NCBI RefSeq assembly: GCF_008831285.2
Contig: NC_045141.1
Coordinates: 16,602,106 to 16,666,105 of the forward strand
Direction of reading: 5' to 3'
Length of the DNA: 64,000 bases
Source of the DNA: Nymphaea colorata
Lineage: Eukaryota; Streptophyta; Magnoliopsida; Nymphaeales; Nymphaeaceae
Made by a program: the position numbers and the translations under genes. Positions 36,225 to 48,000 of this stretch are shown piece by piece (position 1 is the first letter of the stretch; every line of letters begins with the position of its first letter). Under the pieces are notes generated by a model. It was not told the DNA's origin, searched no databases, and saw only the letters and a list, made by a program, of their open reading frames with translations.

Positions 36225-38391
36225 AGCATGATAACTCACAGATTTGAACTGGGGCACCATTTTGAGACTCTTGATCTAGAAAACATAGCCCCAATAATGT
36301 TTTTATCACTGTAGTCAAACACCTTGGAAAACTTGAACAAACTCCTCCTTTCACCCATCCTCAATTACCATAGGAGCAAAACATATGAGGTTAAATGAAG
36401 ATCAGTTAATACTTAATAACCCAAAAACACATGTAGATTAAATAATTAAACAAAAGAACGAGGTCATCATGAAGATTGTGGAATGAGTTTAAGAAAATGA
36501 CGCCAAATTGGCACCAGAAGCCGAATTTCATCGTTTTCCTTTTGCCACCATGGTCCGAGGTTGCTTTGGGACATGAGTGAAAACAATGCACCTTTGATGT
36601 GGTATTATACCCTACCCTATAAGGCTAGAGGAATACCACTTATAGGAATAAAAATGATGTTTCCATTCTCACAAGCTACACTATGCTCCTTGGGTCAAAG
36701 TTTTAAGAAAATGGTAAATATGTATTTTAATAAACATTGTTTTCAATAAAAATCCGTCTCATTTGATGAATATGATATAAAATAGAAAAGTACAAAGAGA
36801 TACCAATATCACGTCCAGTGGCTCCCTTAATTGTAGGTGTAAATTTTAAAGGAGCTCTAGACCTTAATGACAAGGGGAAAATAGGAGGAGGATCTTCAAC
36901 TGGGAGGATCTTCAACCCCTTCCGGTAGTCTGCCACTGCTGCCCTTTCTAAACATTGTTTGAAGCGTACTTTTTGACATCAAACCTGTGGGTTGGGTGTT
37001 GATTAGCAACAAAGTCATGATCACAGTCCAATTTGCTTTTCTTTGATGAACATAATGCATCTTCATTCAACTAGATCATGCGCTAGAGAATATCGAATTT
37101 TTTAGCGCTTTTGTTGCAGAGTTTGAACATGATAAAGAACTGATGTACTTTACAGGGCTCTAAAAAATTTTAGGTTCTAGCTATGTAAAATGAAGTTATA
37201 GCCTCGCCAATAGCGGTGGCTGAACATGTCATTGGATGTAAGTGAGCATCGAAAATACCAAAAAGGTAGAAAGAATTTATGAGAGATATAAATTAAGCTC
37301 TAAAGAGGAGATTCCTCATGCATACACAAAAACGAATATGCCCTAAACAGGATCATGTTCATACTAAATCATTGAATTGAAACTCTAACTATAGTGGAAG
37401 CGTACCCGAATTCATCTGAACGGTGCAGACGGTAGATTGCAGTAGGATCTTCTAGGGTTTGTACGGCACACGTGCGGTCTTTTTCAGATGGGAAAAAGAC
37501 AATCCTAGAAACAATGCTTCAAGCAACCGTTGCACAACCCCATGGACCATTACCCTTTTATATGAAGAGCAATTACAGATTTAACCCATCAAAAAGTTCG
37601 TAAATGCACACATGTACCTATACATTATAAAATACAATGTACCATATAAAATAACATAATATCTCAAAACGCAATCACTTAAGTGGATATTTACATTAAG
37701 ACAACAATAATGTCTGAAATTCCTAATTGACATATGCGACTGAACAAATGTTTTTGATGTAACTAATAAGAATGATCGGTAGATTATTTCAAGAGAAAAA
37801 GAAGGAGATTTGCAAAGCTAAAGAATATGACTTGGGTTTGAAGTCATGACTAAGCATGTCATTAAACTTTTACATACAGACCAAATCCAACTTGAATGAA
37901 AGAACAGACTTGGTTTACATTCAAACATGGTTTTGAATGCAAAATCATTTACCAAACTTGCATCCAAATACTAATCCAGTTTGAATCTTTTAATTAACAA
38001 ACAAGAGTGGCTGAGGTTGGATTCAGGTCGGTGAATACACAAATTGGACCTCTAGCTTTGAGCAAGATTCCTTGTTCTCGGTAATTATGCTTTCCAAACA
38101 TGACGAAGTTGAAAAATATAAGAGAAGCCCATGTAGCAATCCAGTGAATTGCTCATGTTTTCGATTCAAATATCTGAAGTCAGCTGTTCTTCTTGGTTCT
38201 AATGGTGTAACTTTACTCATCATCAGCCCAATAGATAGAATCTGGATCCACGTGACTGGGGCCAATCAACTACTAAACCAGGTTTGAGTCAGGTCTTTTG
38301 CTATAAAAGGTACTAATAAGTGTATGTTTAGCCTTGGGTCTAAGATTTGAGATGATCTAAGATCCATGCAGATTCCAAGACCATTGATCAC

Positions 38392-38481
38392 AGACTAGAC
38401 CATTTTCCGGTCACTAGTACGGGTGAACACGAGCCGAGACTAGATCATTTTCCGGTCACTAGTATGGGTGAACACGAGCCG
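38392..38481. repeat. 45-bp tandem duplication at a hAT-like element border
   Basis: Copies at 38392-38436 and 38437-38481 differ at two bases. Each contains the TCACTAG target-site word followed by the element's GGGTGAACACGAGCCG terminus. Confidence 0.92.
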
Positions 38482-38926
38482 AGTCGAGCTCGAGTTCAGC
38501 CAGCTTGAGCTCAGCTCGACTAATGATATGTCGAGTTCGAGCTCGAGAATATCTTGACAGAAGCAGCTCGAGCTCGACTCGATTAAGGCTCATTTGAATA
38601 TGTGGACTATTATTTTTTCATAAATCGAGATCGACTCGATTAAGGCTCAACAAACTTGAACGAGCTTTTGTAAAAACTTACATAACTAATTAACATCAAT
38701 ACACCAGTTTTTTAATTTATAAAATGAGTTGGATATTAAAAAAATATTACACATCATTTTCGAGTCAAAGTCGAGCTTTAACAGTTCGAGTTCAACTCGA
38801 TTATTTGAACGAGTCGAATCATGAACTCGAGCTCGAATTATTAAGCAAATGACTCGGTCCGAACTCATTCACGAGCCGAACCTTAACGAGTCGAGCTCAA
38901 GTAGCTCGACTGGTTGTTCACCCCTA
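38463..38926. mobile_element. hAT-like non-autonomous element, 464 bp
   Basis: The left end TATGGGTGAAC and the right end on the opposite strand TAGGGGTGAAC form terminal inverted repeats, followed inward by CGAG/CTCG-rich arms (GAGTCGAGCTCGAG). Flanking 8-mers GTCACTAG (38455-38462) and TTCACTAG (38927-38934) match at seven of eight bases, the duplication length made by hAT transposases. There is no coding capacity. The CGAGCTCGAGTT-type body is self-complementary enough to fold on itself. Confidence 0.72.
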
Positions 38927-39569
38927 TTCACTAGATCCATAGTTTTCAACGAAAAAAATATTTAAAACCTCTGGAATCCACTAATGGCCCCTAAAAGTGG
39001 TTTATTTGTCGAGAAAAATGCACAAGAAAGAACGTTGCTGCAGAACTTGATATTTGTTAGTGCTCCAAACAAGTCAAAGAATATATATCAATCATAAATG
39101 GGATCAACTTTTCTCTTTGAAGTTATAAGCAATTCTTGAGGCGAGAAAACAATGAAGTCTCAAGTCCTGATTTGAACTTCGATTTCATTGTTGTCTCGTC
39201 TTGCTCATCTAAGTTTTGAATAGCGTAACGATCAATGTGAGGTTAATAGCGATCAGTTTTGTTTCAAATTCTTGAAGTATTATTTGTAATAAGTGGCAAT
39301 TCAAACCCAATACTTTTAAGAAACTTAGTTCGGATTATAAGTCGGGTAACGGTACGTTTGGACCCAGACCGTTTAACTCCCGCCATGCGGACGGTCTTCC
39401 TCCCGGCTAGGGTTTACGGAAAGGGGGTTTAATCAGCGGGGGAGTGCGTGTGGAGGGAGGGCAGCTTCAAATTTGAATCAATTCTTCCTCCCTCAGATCT
39501 CCTCCGATCTCTCTCGGACAGTGTGTAAGTCTGAGTGAGGGCGAGGGGGGGAGAGCTAGAGTCGCAGCC

Positions 39570-42500
39570 ATGGCGTTTTCTCTCTTTAGCCCTTCTCCTC
39601 AGCAACCCCAGCAGCCTCTCTTCCAGTCACCCCTCAATCCATTCCAGCAGCAACAGCCACAGCTACAGCCACAGCCACAGCCACAGCAATTGCTTTTTCA
39701 GAATCAACAGCAACAACAGCAGCAGCAGCAACAACAGCAGCAAGTTCATTATCTCTTCACCACAGAAAAGGCGCCGGCAACCTACCAAACCAAGTGGTCG
39801 GAGCTCCACCCCGATTCTCAGAACATCCTTCTCAAGATCGAGTGAGTTTACCTCCTTCTTCCCTCTACCAACCCCTAACCCTGAAATTCTTTTCGCTTTT
39901 CCCGTAATTTTCTTTCCGCCCATGTGCTTTATCTTTTTCCTGCCCCGTCGTTTCGTCGGATGAACGTCGGCTGCGTGGTGCTTAGGGTCTCGTAATTGAT
40001 CAAGGGTGTCAATGCTGAGCTTCTCTTTGAAATGAATGCTCCTGAGCGGAAAAGAAGATATTGCTTATATTACGTCGTTTCCTCGTAATCAGTGTTTGTT
40101 GATTGCTCTATGGTTTCATGGCTGAATTTCTTGTTGCATGGATACGCTTCAGCATAAAAAAAGATTGGATCCTTGTTAGGTTGAATTTTTTCTGATTTTT
40201 ATTTTTCCATTGAGTGCATGAAATATGGCTTTGACTCGTCGCGTTACTCTTTTCACATGTCCTGTTGGGGAATGGATTCCCCATTTGGGAGTTCGGATTG
40301 ATGGCAATTAGTTGCTTGGTTTTGTTTGTGGCTGAATGAGAATTATATGTACGAACCGTTGGCAGTTTCTATCAGGGTAAGGGGTCCTGAGGTGAACTAA
40401 TGGGTTACAGTGAAATATAGAGATGGACCACAGATACGGTTATTAGAGAGAATTTTGGTTTTTGCTTCTCTCAAGGGTCATCAGATTTCATATGCAAATT
40501 TTATCTCAACTGTGATTACTATGAGTGTCCAAGGAATAGACTGAACTTTAATTAGAGGATAGAAGAAAATAACGGCTACTATGGGCTTTGAGTTTCCCGT
40601 AGCGTGCTAAATTCCCTGTTTAGAGTGACGTTGAGCAAGTAGTTGGAATTTGGCGCGTCTATTGTGCTGTGCTTCATAGCAAGGAGGACGACGAGTAATA
40701 ACCAAACCACCATGCTCATGGTCGATGTCCAGTACTTGCAATCAAAGACAAGACACTTTACTGTGGGTTTTCCATCTCGTAGCGTGCCTCATCTCTCCAA
40801 TGAGCAGACTCCCTGCACTCCCGAAAATTCTTATTTCTGTGTCCAGTCCTTTCAGCATCTTTAGTTTCATTCGCCCTAGAATAATCTGAAGAGAACATAA
40901 GATCACCTTACATGAAAGAACAAAAGTATTACCAATCTATTGCACCCATGCAATTTAGGCTGGGTTTATCTGGTGCCTGCTTTTCTTGCTTCTGTTTTAG
41001 AGTTATCTACCTTCTAATTTGTGTCACTATGCAGTACACATTTATGTTGGTTCCTTTTACTTACCACAGACACAATGTAGGGAGCGAATTTTGGAGTATA
41101 GGGATGAAAGCCAAAGATTGGATCAGTGTGCTCGCCTTTTTGATACGTCAGTTTCTAATGATGCTTTTGAGGTTGATGCTAGCCGCATTGTCCAGGTTAG
41201 TGCCTCTTTTAGTTGTAGATTTTTTTTTTTGCTTTCCTGTTGTAGTGATCCTGTCAAGTGTTTGACCCATTTATGCCAGCCATGTTTTATTATCTATGGG
41301 TCTTTATTTTATTAAAATTTATTCTCACCATACACAAGGAAATCAAAAAACACGGTGAGGAAGTACAAGACTTCCTTCACTGCTTTACGTAAGGCCTGAA
41401 ATCAGGTGGAGAAAGTCAGATGGGGAGAGATTCAACTTTCCTCACCCGATTTTTATGGTAGAAGACTGGAAATACACGGGGCGCACAATCGGAGCAATCT
41501 AGTAGGGTCTTAGGTGAATTAGCAAAGATACATGTTTATTAACTATTCTTGTGCTCTTTGGATGCCATTCAACTAATATTAGAAGAATAAATGCTTTTGT
41601 CATCACAGTTTGCTGTTATTTATTTAAAGGTGTATTTAGATCGAAGCGCCAGCCAGTGCCTAGGAGCCAGGTGGTTACCTCTAAAATGCACAAAGGACGG
41701 TTGCCCTAGTCAGTTCCAAACAATAAAATAAGGTAGAAAGTACTAGGTAATTTGAAAATGGAAAATAAACTCAGTTATTTTTGTGAAGAAAATGCCACAC
41801 ATTTTAATACTGGCAATTACATAATACTGAGCACAATAACAATTAACATTGTGAAGCTGAACAATTATATCATCAAAAGTGAAAAAATAGCTTATAGTTT
41901 AATTTTAAAGCTGTGCCTGGGAAATGAGATGTGATGGGGTTATGCATTCCTTTTCCATCTTTGACAAGCTGACAGTGGATACCCACATGGATTATTAAAA
42001 ACCAGTTGTTAAAATGGGTTATGAAAGCACTGCCTTGGGGCCATTGACCTTTTTGTTTGTGCAGTTTTATTTTGAAACTGGATATCATGGGCTTATTCAA
42101 ATTGAAGTCCTGGGTTTCAGAATAGGTCATTATTTATCCCATGCCACACTGGATATATTACACAAAAATTCAGTTTTGTGAAGCTTCCTATATGCTTGAT
42201 ATAAAGTTCAGCACAGGTATGGTATGGGAGTGAAAATGGGTTGGTTTAAACTACTGTCACAAAAAACGCCGTTTTTTTTTTAAAAACGCGTATTTAACGC
42301 CAAAAACCGTTTTTTGTGACAATGGTTTAAATACAGTTTCGTCGCTGCTTGGTTCAGCTATATATAGTGTTTTTCTGTTTTACCAAACTCTTCCCATCAT
42401 ACAAAAGTTACATAGATGAGTTGATCCCTTCCCCTGTTGCAGGAACTTGGAGGGATTAGCACTGCAATGGAACGAGAAAAAGTCACACTTCAGGAGCTAA

Positions 42501-44001
42501 TGAGTGTTGCTAAAGGTATGATAAGAAATGCGGAGGTCGCTGTCCGATCATTTATGATGCTTCAACCTAGGTTTGTTCATCCTAATGCTTCAGCCACATC
42601 CAGTAGTACTTCTGTTCAGACTTCAGGAGCTGCTACCATTCCAAGTGCAGCTGCCCAGCCAAAGGCAGCTTCAATTGTACCTGTTTTCGACTTTTACAGT
42701 GGCTATCCTAAACGGCCTTCTCCTTTTCTGCAACAAACTGTGCTTCGATTTGAAAAGCGTATTACTGAATGTAGACAGTGGATAGAAGAGTTGGAGCATC
42801 TGCTCCTTTCAGATGCTGATGACACTAAGGGTTTGATCTCTAATCTAGCAGTATTACAGTCTCTGCCAACAGTGATTTCAAATGTGCATGATTTCTTTGT
42901 CTATGTTGCTGCCAAGGTAAGTAACAAATTTTTGAATGTGGTTTTATCACCATTATATTATTAGGATGTTTATGTGCATATAGTTGCCACTGTCTTTGCT
43001 TCAAAATCAGAAATTTTGGCATCCGTACAGTTTCTTGCTCTTGTAAGTAAGTTTGCTGCCTTCACTGCCAGGTAGAGACTCTTCATCAGCATATTGAGTC
43101 CATGAGAACTGCTTATCTCACTGACCAGCGACTCCGAGGGGATGAAAATGACCCATTTCTTGAAGCAGACAGAAGGGAAACCGCGAAGAGAGAAGCTGCT
43201 GCTAGAAGAGTCCATCCAACTTTACATGTACACACTCTGTCTCAGCCTTCCACTCAAGCTGCTGGCTTGTTTTCCAGCTCTGGAGCCTCCCAAGTTCCTG
43301 TCCTTCAGTTACCAGCAGGAAGTTCAAGTTCATCAAGCACTGGCCTTTCGATTTTCAGCACCCCAACGAGTTCTGCTACTTCTGCATCCTCCTTGTCGTC
43401 TTTTTCCTTTTCTACTCCTTCAGCCTCTGCTCCAACATCTAGCATTTTTGGTGCATCTGGCTCTTCACAGCAAACATCACTCTTTGGAACTCCATCAGCA
43501 TCCTCTTTATTTGCAACCCCACAGGCACATTCTCTTTTCGGCACACCATTTGCTTCTACCCCTGCAACTGGAAGTTCTCCGTTCTCAGTTACTCCTGCCT
43601 TTGGTATGTGTTCTTTTCTGGACAAATTTGTTATGCTTGAGAGGCAATAAGTTCAATTTTGTAGATAATTTGCATCATTACTAACATTCAAGTACTTTTG
43701 TACTTCACCTACTAATTTTTCTTGTTACCATGCACCGAATGCTAGTATATGAGTTTTTTAATATTTCTTCTGAAAAGTTGAACCTGCGTAGAAAATGCTT
43801 TGTTGTTTTAGAACTTTTGCCTGTATTTGCATTGAGATAATTGCCGGATGTTTTTATTCCTCTATGGCATTGGTAGTTCCAGTTGCTTTGAGCAGTTTGC
43901 TCTGCTTAACCTTGAAACGATATAGGTGTTACTCTTGCTAATGAAGCATCCCAGAATTCAGTGAGTAGATGCTAGAAACAAGTTTTTAAATTTCAAGAGA
44001 C

Positions 44002-44070
<69 letters not shown>

Positions 44071-44959
44071 ACATGCACCATCGCTTTTGTGCTCTGTAAA
44101 ATGGTTCCTTTCCACCTTCCTCTCTCTCTGAGGATGGTTTTCTATTATTCAAATTCAATATATATTAGAAAATGAGATGAGGTCTCTTTCTTAGGGTTTG
44201 AAGTTTTAGGTAAAAAAGGGCCTTAGTTATGGGAATGATTGTTCCCGTTTATTTAAGTCAGCATAGTTTGGTTACATTCTCATCTATTGTATCATGTATG
44301 ACATGTCCATGTCTAAAGATGAGCATGTTTCCTTTTTGATTTTTGTTGGAAAATTATGATTTTTTTCTGATCTATAGTGGCTTTCATAAGTTTGCTTATA
44401 TTTCACTTGGATATAAATTCCCAAATATCTGACCCATTTGTCTTGTTTTCTATTCTTTTTGCTTGGGAGATGGGGAGGATACGGTTTTTGTTGCTAGTCT
44501 AGTCTAGTTCAATAAAAGGAGATGTTAAAGTTTGTGCCTGTTTTTTATTGTCACTGACCAATCTCACCTCAAAGTGATTCACTTCCTTGCCTATCTCTTA
44601 CTTGCTTATGGGGTAACTTTGAGCTGCTCCTTTTGCTGCTCAAGTAATTTTTTTAAAAGTACAGTTTCTGGAGTTCAAATTATAATTTTTTTTTTTTTAT
44701 TTTTCAGGGGCTGCTACTGGCTCTGGAGCAAGCTTTGGTGCTGGCACAGTAAGTTGAATTACTCAACTTTAATGTTGTGTGTGAGATATGCAGACATTGA
44801 TCCTAAAATGCTATGACTTTATGGTGCATTCGGAGATTCCTGACAGAGCTAATTTCTATAGCCTTCTTTCCTGGATAGCCTAGTGGTCAATTACTACTTT
44901 TATTTTTTACTTTATTGCAGAAAACTTCTAAGCCCAAGAGTCGAACAACGCGTCGCTGA
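39570..44959 (+). CDS. NUP58: Nuclear pore protein NUP58
   Basis: Six exons (39570-39841, 41081-41195, 42443-42916, 43072-43603, 44708-44748, 44921-44959) give 490 residues, all junctions GT-AG and in phase. It matches plant NUP58, which with NUP62 and NUP54 lines the central channel of the nuclear pore and supports nucleocytoplasmic transport. The N-terminus MAFSLFSPSP leads into a long glutamine/proline tract (about residues 10-60). A helical coiled-coil core follows, with ERILEYRDESQRLDQC, DASRIVQELGGI, EVAVRSFMMLQPRF, NVHDFFVYVAAKVE, FLEADRRETAKREAA and RVHPTLH. From about residue 320 a Ser/Thr-rich region carries FG-type repeats (SIFGAS, SLFGTP, SLFATP). The C-terminus is the conserved KPKSRTTRR. 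Exon 2 uses the acceptor TGTAG at 41080; an upstream CACAG would shift the frame. The fifth intron junctions enclose a 41-nt exon. Confidence 0.93.
39650..39742 (+). repeat. CAA/CAG (glutamine) repeat in NUP58 exon 1
   Basis: Mixed CAG and CAA codons, first alternating with CAGCCA units (Gln-Pro) and then an almost pure glutamine run ending just before VHYLFTTEK. Length variation between individuals is likely. Confidence 0.85.
42251..42322. mobile_element. 72-bp Mutator-like MITE in a NUP58 intron
   Basis: Inverted repeats TGTCACAAAAAACG (left) and CGTTTTTTGTGACA (right) frame a tiny AT-rich centre. The flanking 9-mers are identical: TGGTTTAAA at 42242-42250 and 42323-42331. A 9-bp target duplication is the signature of Mutator-like transposons. 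It sits in intron 2, about 120 bases before exon 3, and the transcript would form a tight hairpin there. Confidence 0.8.
44009..44067. repeat. (TA)n microsatellite in NUP58 intron 4
   Basis: About 29 perfect TA units inside the intron between 43603 and 44708. Confidence 0.95.
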
Positions 44960-45028
44960 TCATTTTTGCCACGCCTTTGTACCATAAGTGGAAAAGAAAT
45001 GTGTCGAGTTCCTTGCATATAACATGGC

Positions 45029-45070
<42 letters not shown>

Positions 45071-48000
45071 TTTGCCATGATGGTAAGTTTGCTCCTGCAG
45101 CTACCTCGAAGCTAGAGATGTTGGCTGCGATCTTTCAGAACGGTGTTGATTCTTCAACCCTACTGCCATTTTCCGCATTGCATGTGAACTGTTAAGGCTG
45201 AAGTGACTTTCTTTTTGTGTGCTATTGAAAATGTAACACTAATTTGGATGTAATCAGTTGTATTTATCAAACCTGTCTTATCTAAGCTGTATACGCTTCA
45301 TTGGAACTTGTCTATAGCCCTCTTCCGATATGACTCTTGATCTCTGCAATTCCACTGTTGACGGAGTGATTATTCTTTTGACTAGAACTGGATATGACCA
45401 CCAATGTGCAGCGAATAGTTTAATTAAGGTTACTAATTATTACAATTTAAGTAACTATGGAGATTGGATCTTGAATTTCCGGCCTATTTCAAACAGTGAT
45501 TGTGTGTAACCAAAGTGAGTTCCCAGCTTGTTTATCTTGGTTGGTCGTTAGCTTCAGCACAGCTTAGCTCATTGCAATTTGAAAAAAAGCAAGCTGGCAT
45601 TTACTCTTCTCCACGCCAATTCGTTTTGCTCTACATGGTCTCTACTCTTTGGGTCATCCTCGTAAATGTAAACGTGTATTAGCAACATGGAGACGCTATT
45701 CTCAAGCATTCCTTCACATTTTGCAGGCAGATGGGATTTCAAGGAAACGTGAAGGTCTTGCTTCAAGGCAAGGTTGAAGTTGAACTCGGTTCCAGTCCAA
45801 TTCTTTTTTGCTCGCCATGCAACCAACTCGCAACTTAGAGATGTTATTATTCTCGAGGAGGTTGGGGACAATGCTCGGGATGGGAGCGGCCAGTTTTCAT
45901 TTCGCATCAACTCTCTTTCTTGCAAAAGGAAGGGAGGGATGGAGAGAGGGGCACCAACCTAAGCGGTACCTTGAGGTACTGAAAGCATCTCTGTGATGAA
46001 AGGTTGGGTGACAACTTCTGACTTTTGTTGGGTGGTGGAAAACCCAATTCAGCTGGAACTTGGAGTTGCAATTATCACGGATGCCTTTAAGATTTAGTAA
46101 GCAGATGGGGTTGAACTCTCGATACATGTTTCTTCAATTTCCTTGGGGTTTATGCCTGAGAACTAGAAAACTAGCGTGGATATTGTGTTTGGCCAGTTAC
46201 TTGCACGAAAGGTGATTAAGCCTGAAGGTCCTGAATGGTCTGGGATGACCATGTGCTACATACCTGTTGAACATCAGTTTATACTGTTTTCGGTTTTATC
46301 TTTTGACAAGCTAGAGTCTGGTATAACCCCAGTTTTCAATAGGGAAACTGGATATGAATCGATATTGAAGCAAAGCAGTAGAAAGGAAGCAAATTTTAGT
46401 AAAGAGAAGCAAGTTTCTTGCCTTGGCTACTGTGACTGGAACACCATCAGGTGATGCCAAAAGGGCACAACATAGGCACTTTTTGAAACCTTGACCCCTT
46501 CAAGTTGACCCACCTAATCAAATGAATGGAATTCTTCTTGGCAGACAGAGATCCTGCCGGCTTTATATCCATAGCTATATGTGCAATATCTGATCACCAA
46601 ATCATGGTGGTGTCCGCATTTGAAGGGGCCAAAGGGTTACTGGATTCCAGCACCTTGGTGCGTGACGACTTGCAAATCTGATGATGCCCTTCATAGTCTA
46701 CTCTTTTGAGCAGGCCTTTCTTCCTCTTCATTGATCGAGAGTGGACTTCGGTTTTAGGCCATGTTTGATTCACCATTGACAGAGCACAACTCCCTCTCTC
46801 CAAGGGGCTAACTGATAGGGCAAGGGCAAGGGCAAGGTAGCATGTCTCCTATTCAATTCCTGTGGGTGCTATTCTTATTGGGTGCTACTCTTATTGAGGG
46901 TTGACCATGAATAGAGACGCAGGCAGGAGTGATCTTTCTCCCCCTTCTTTCTCCATTCAATTTCCCCATAGTGACAACATTTCTGGCGTTTGCCCTTTAC
47001 TCTCATTCACCTGAATATGAAGGTTGAGAGAGACACCCATGAAGCTACACAGCTGCATTAAAAGGAGCTCAAGTTTGTATCTTCTGTTTGTATTCATTTC
47101 TGCCAAATAAATTAAGATGCTTAGTTAAGATAATATGGTTAATTTAACAATTCCATGTTGGTCAAGGTGGGGCTCATTGGTCGGTGGAAAAAGGATAGGA
47201 GATGAGTCAGAAAGAGAAGCAGCATCAATTTCAGCAGTGTGAACGCAGAGTTTTTCTGTTTCCGGCGACTTGGTCAGAGATTGAAGGTGGGGCAAACCAA
47301 TTAGTTAGACTGGACGTACTATCAACTTGGTCCTTCTTAAATGCCATGTTTAGTTTATAAACATCAAAATTTGGAGCAATTATTATGCAAGTTGGTACGA
47401 CCAGAAAAAACAATACTTCTTTTTTTGGCATAATAGTTGAACTATATTGGTCAGCTTTTATACCCAAGTCGGTTTCCTTGCCTCAGAAGAAAATTATCAT
47501 CTACATCAAGAATCTGTTACTAAAAGGTGTCATGGATGGAAGAAAACTATCACAATCTTTGCATCCTTGTGAAAATGTTTCTTTCTTGTTTGGCATCTTT
47601 AATAAAAGTTAGACAGTCACCATCTTATCGATTGGCAATCTGACCGTTCATTTTCATCAAGGGCCAGATCTGGCCGCACATGAAGCACTCCTGATAGTTT
47701 GATGTGTCCTTCATGTGAGGAATCACTTCATTCTTATGTGCACACGTCATTGGATTGCTCATCAAGCAATCAACATTTTAGTGAGGACAAGTTATAAATA
47801 ATCTGAAAGGGCGGCAGGATTAGGTAGGATTTTGCTTGACTATTGGACTGAGTGGGTCTATACAATCACAGTTACAAATATCCAGATTTTTCTACTTGCC
47901 TAAAGAAGCTAAAAAACAGTAATAGTACATTGTCAAATTCTTTAAAAGATGTTGGTTTTCGTCGGTTCTATTAATATGGTACATGATATGTGATATCCCT

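Larger units (their letters stand above)
27074..39569. other. Long gene-free stretch between LHT8 and NUP58
   Basis: About 12.5 kb. The first few hundred bases on the LHT8 side form that gene's leader and promoter and are CT/AG-rich. Beyond that are microsatellites, a 144-bp duplication (28901-29184), a 77-bp triplication (33524-33752), a short inverted-repeat element (36070-36224), a hAT-like element (38463-38926) and AT-rich sequence. Words such as AATCCGAATCCGA and TTGAATCCAAAT recur near 33.8, 35.0 and 37.9 kb and hint at an old dispersed repeat family. No open frame has a recognisable domain. Confidence 0.5.

Noticed and set aside
45569-46127. Several overlapping open frames that might be a pseudogene
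   Set aside because: No domain could be recognised in any frame on either strand.
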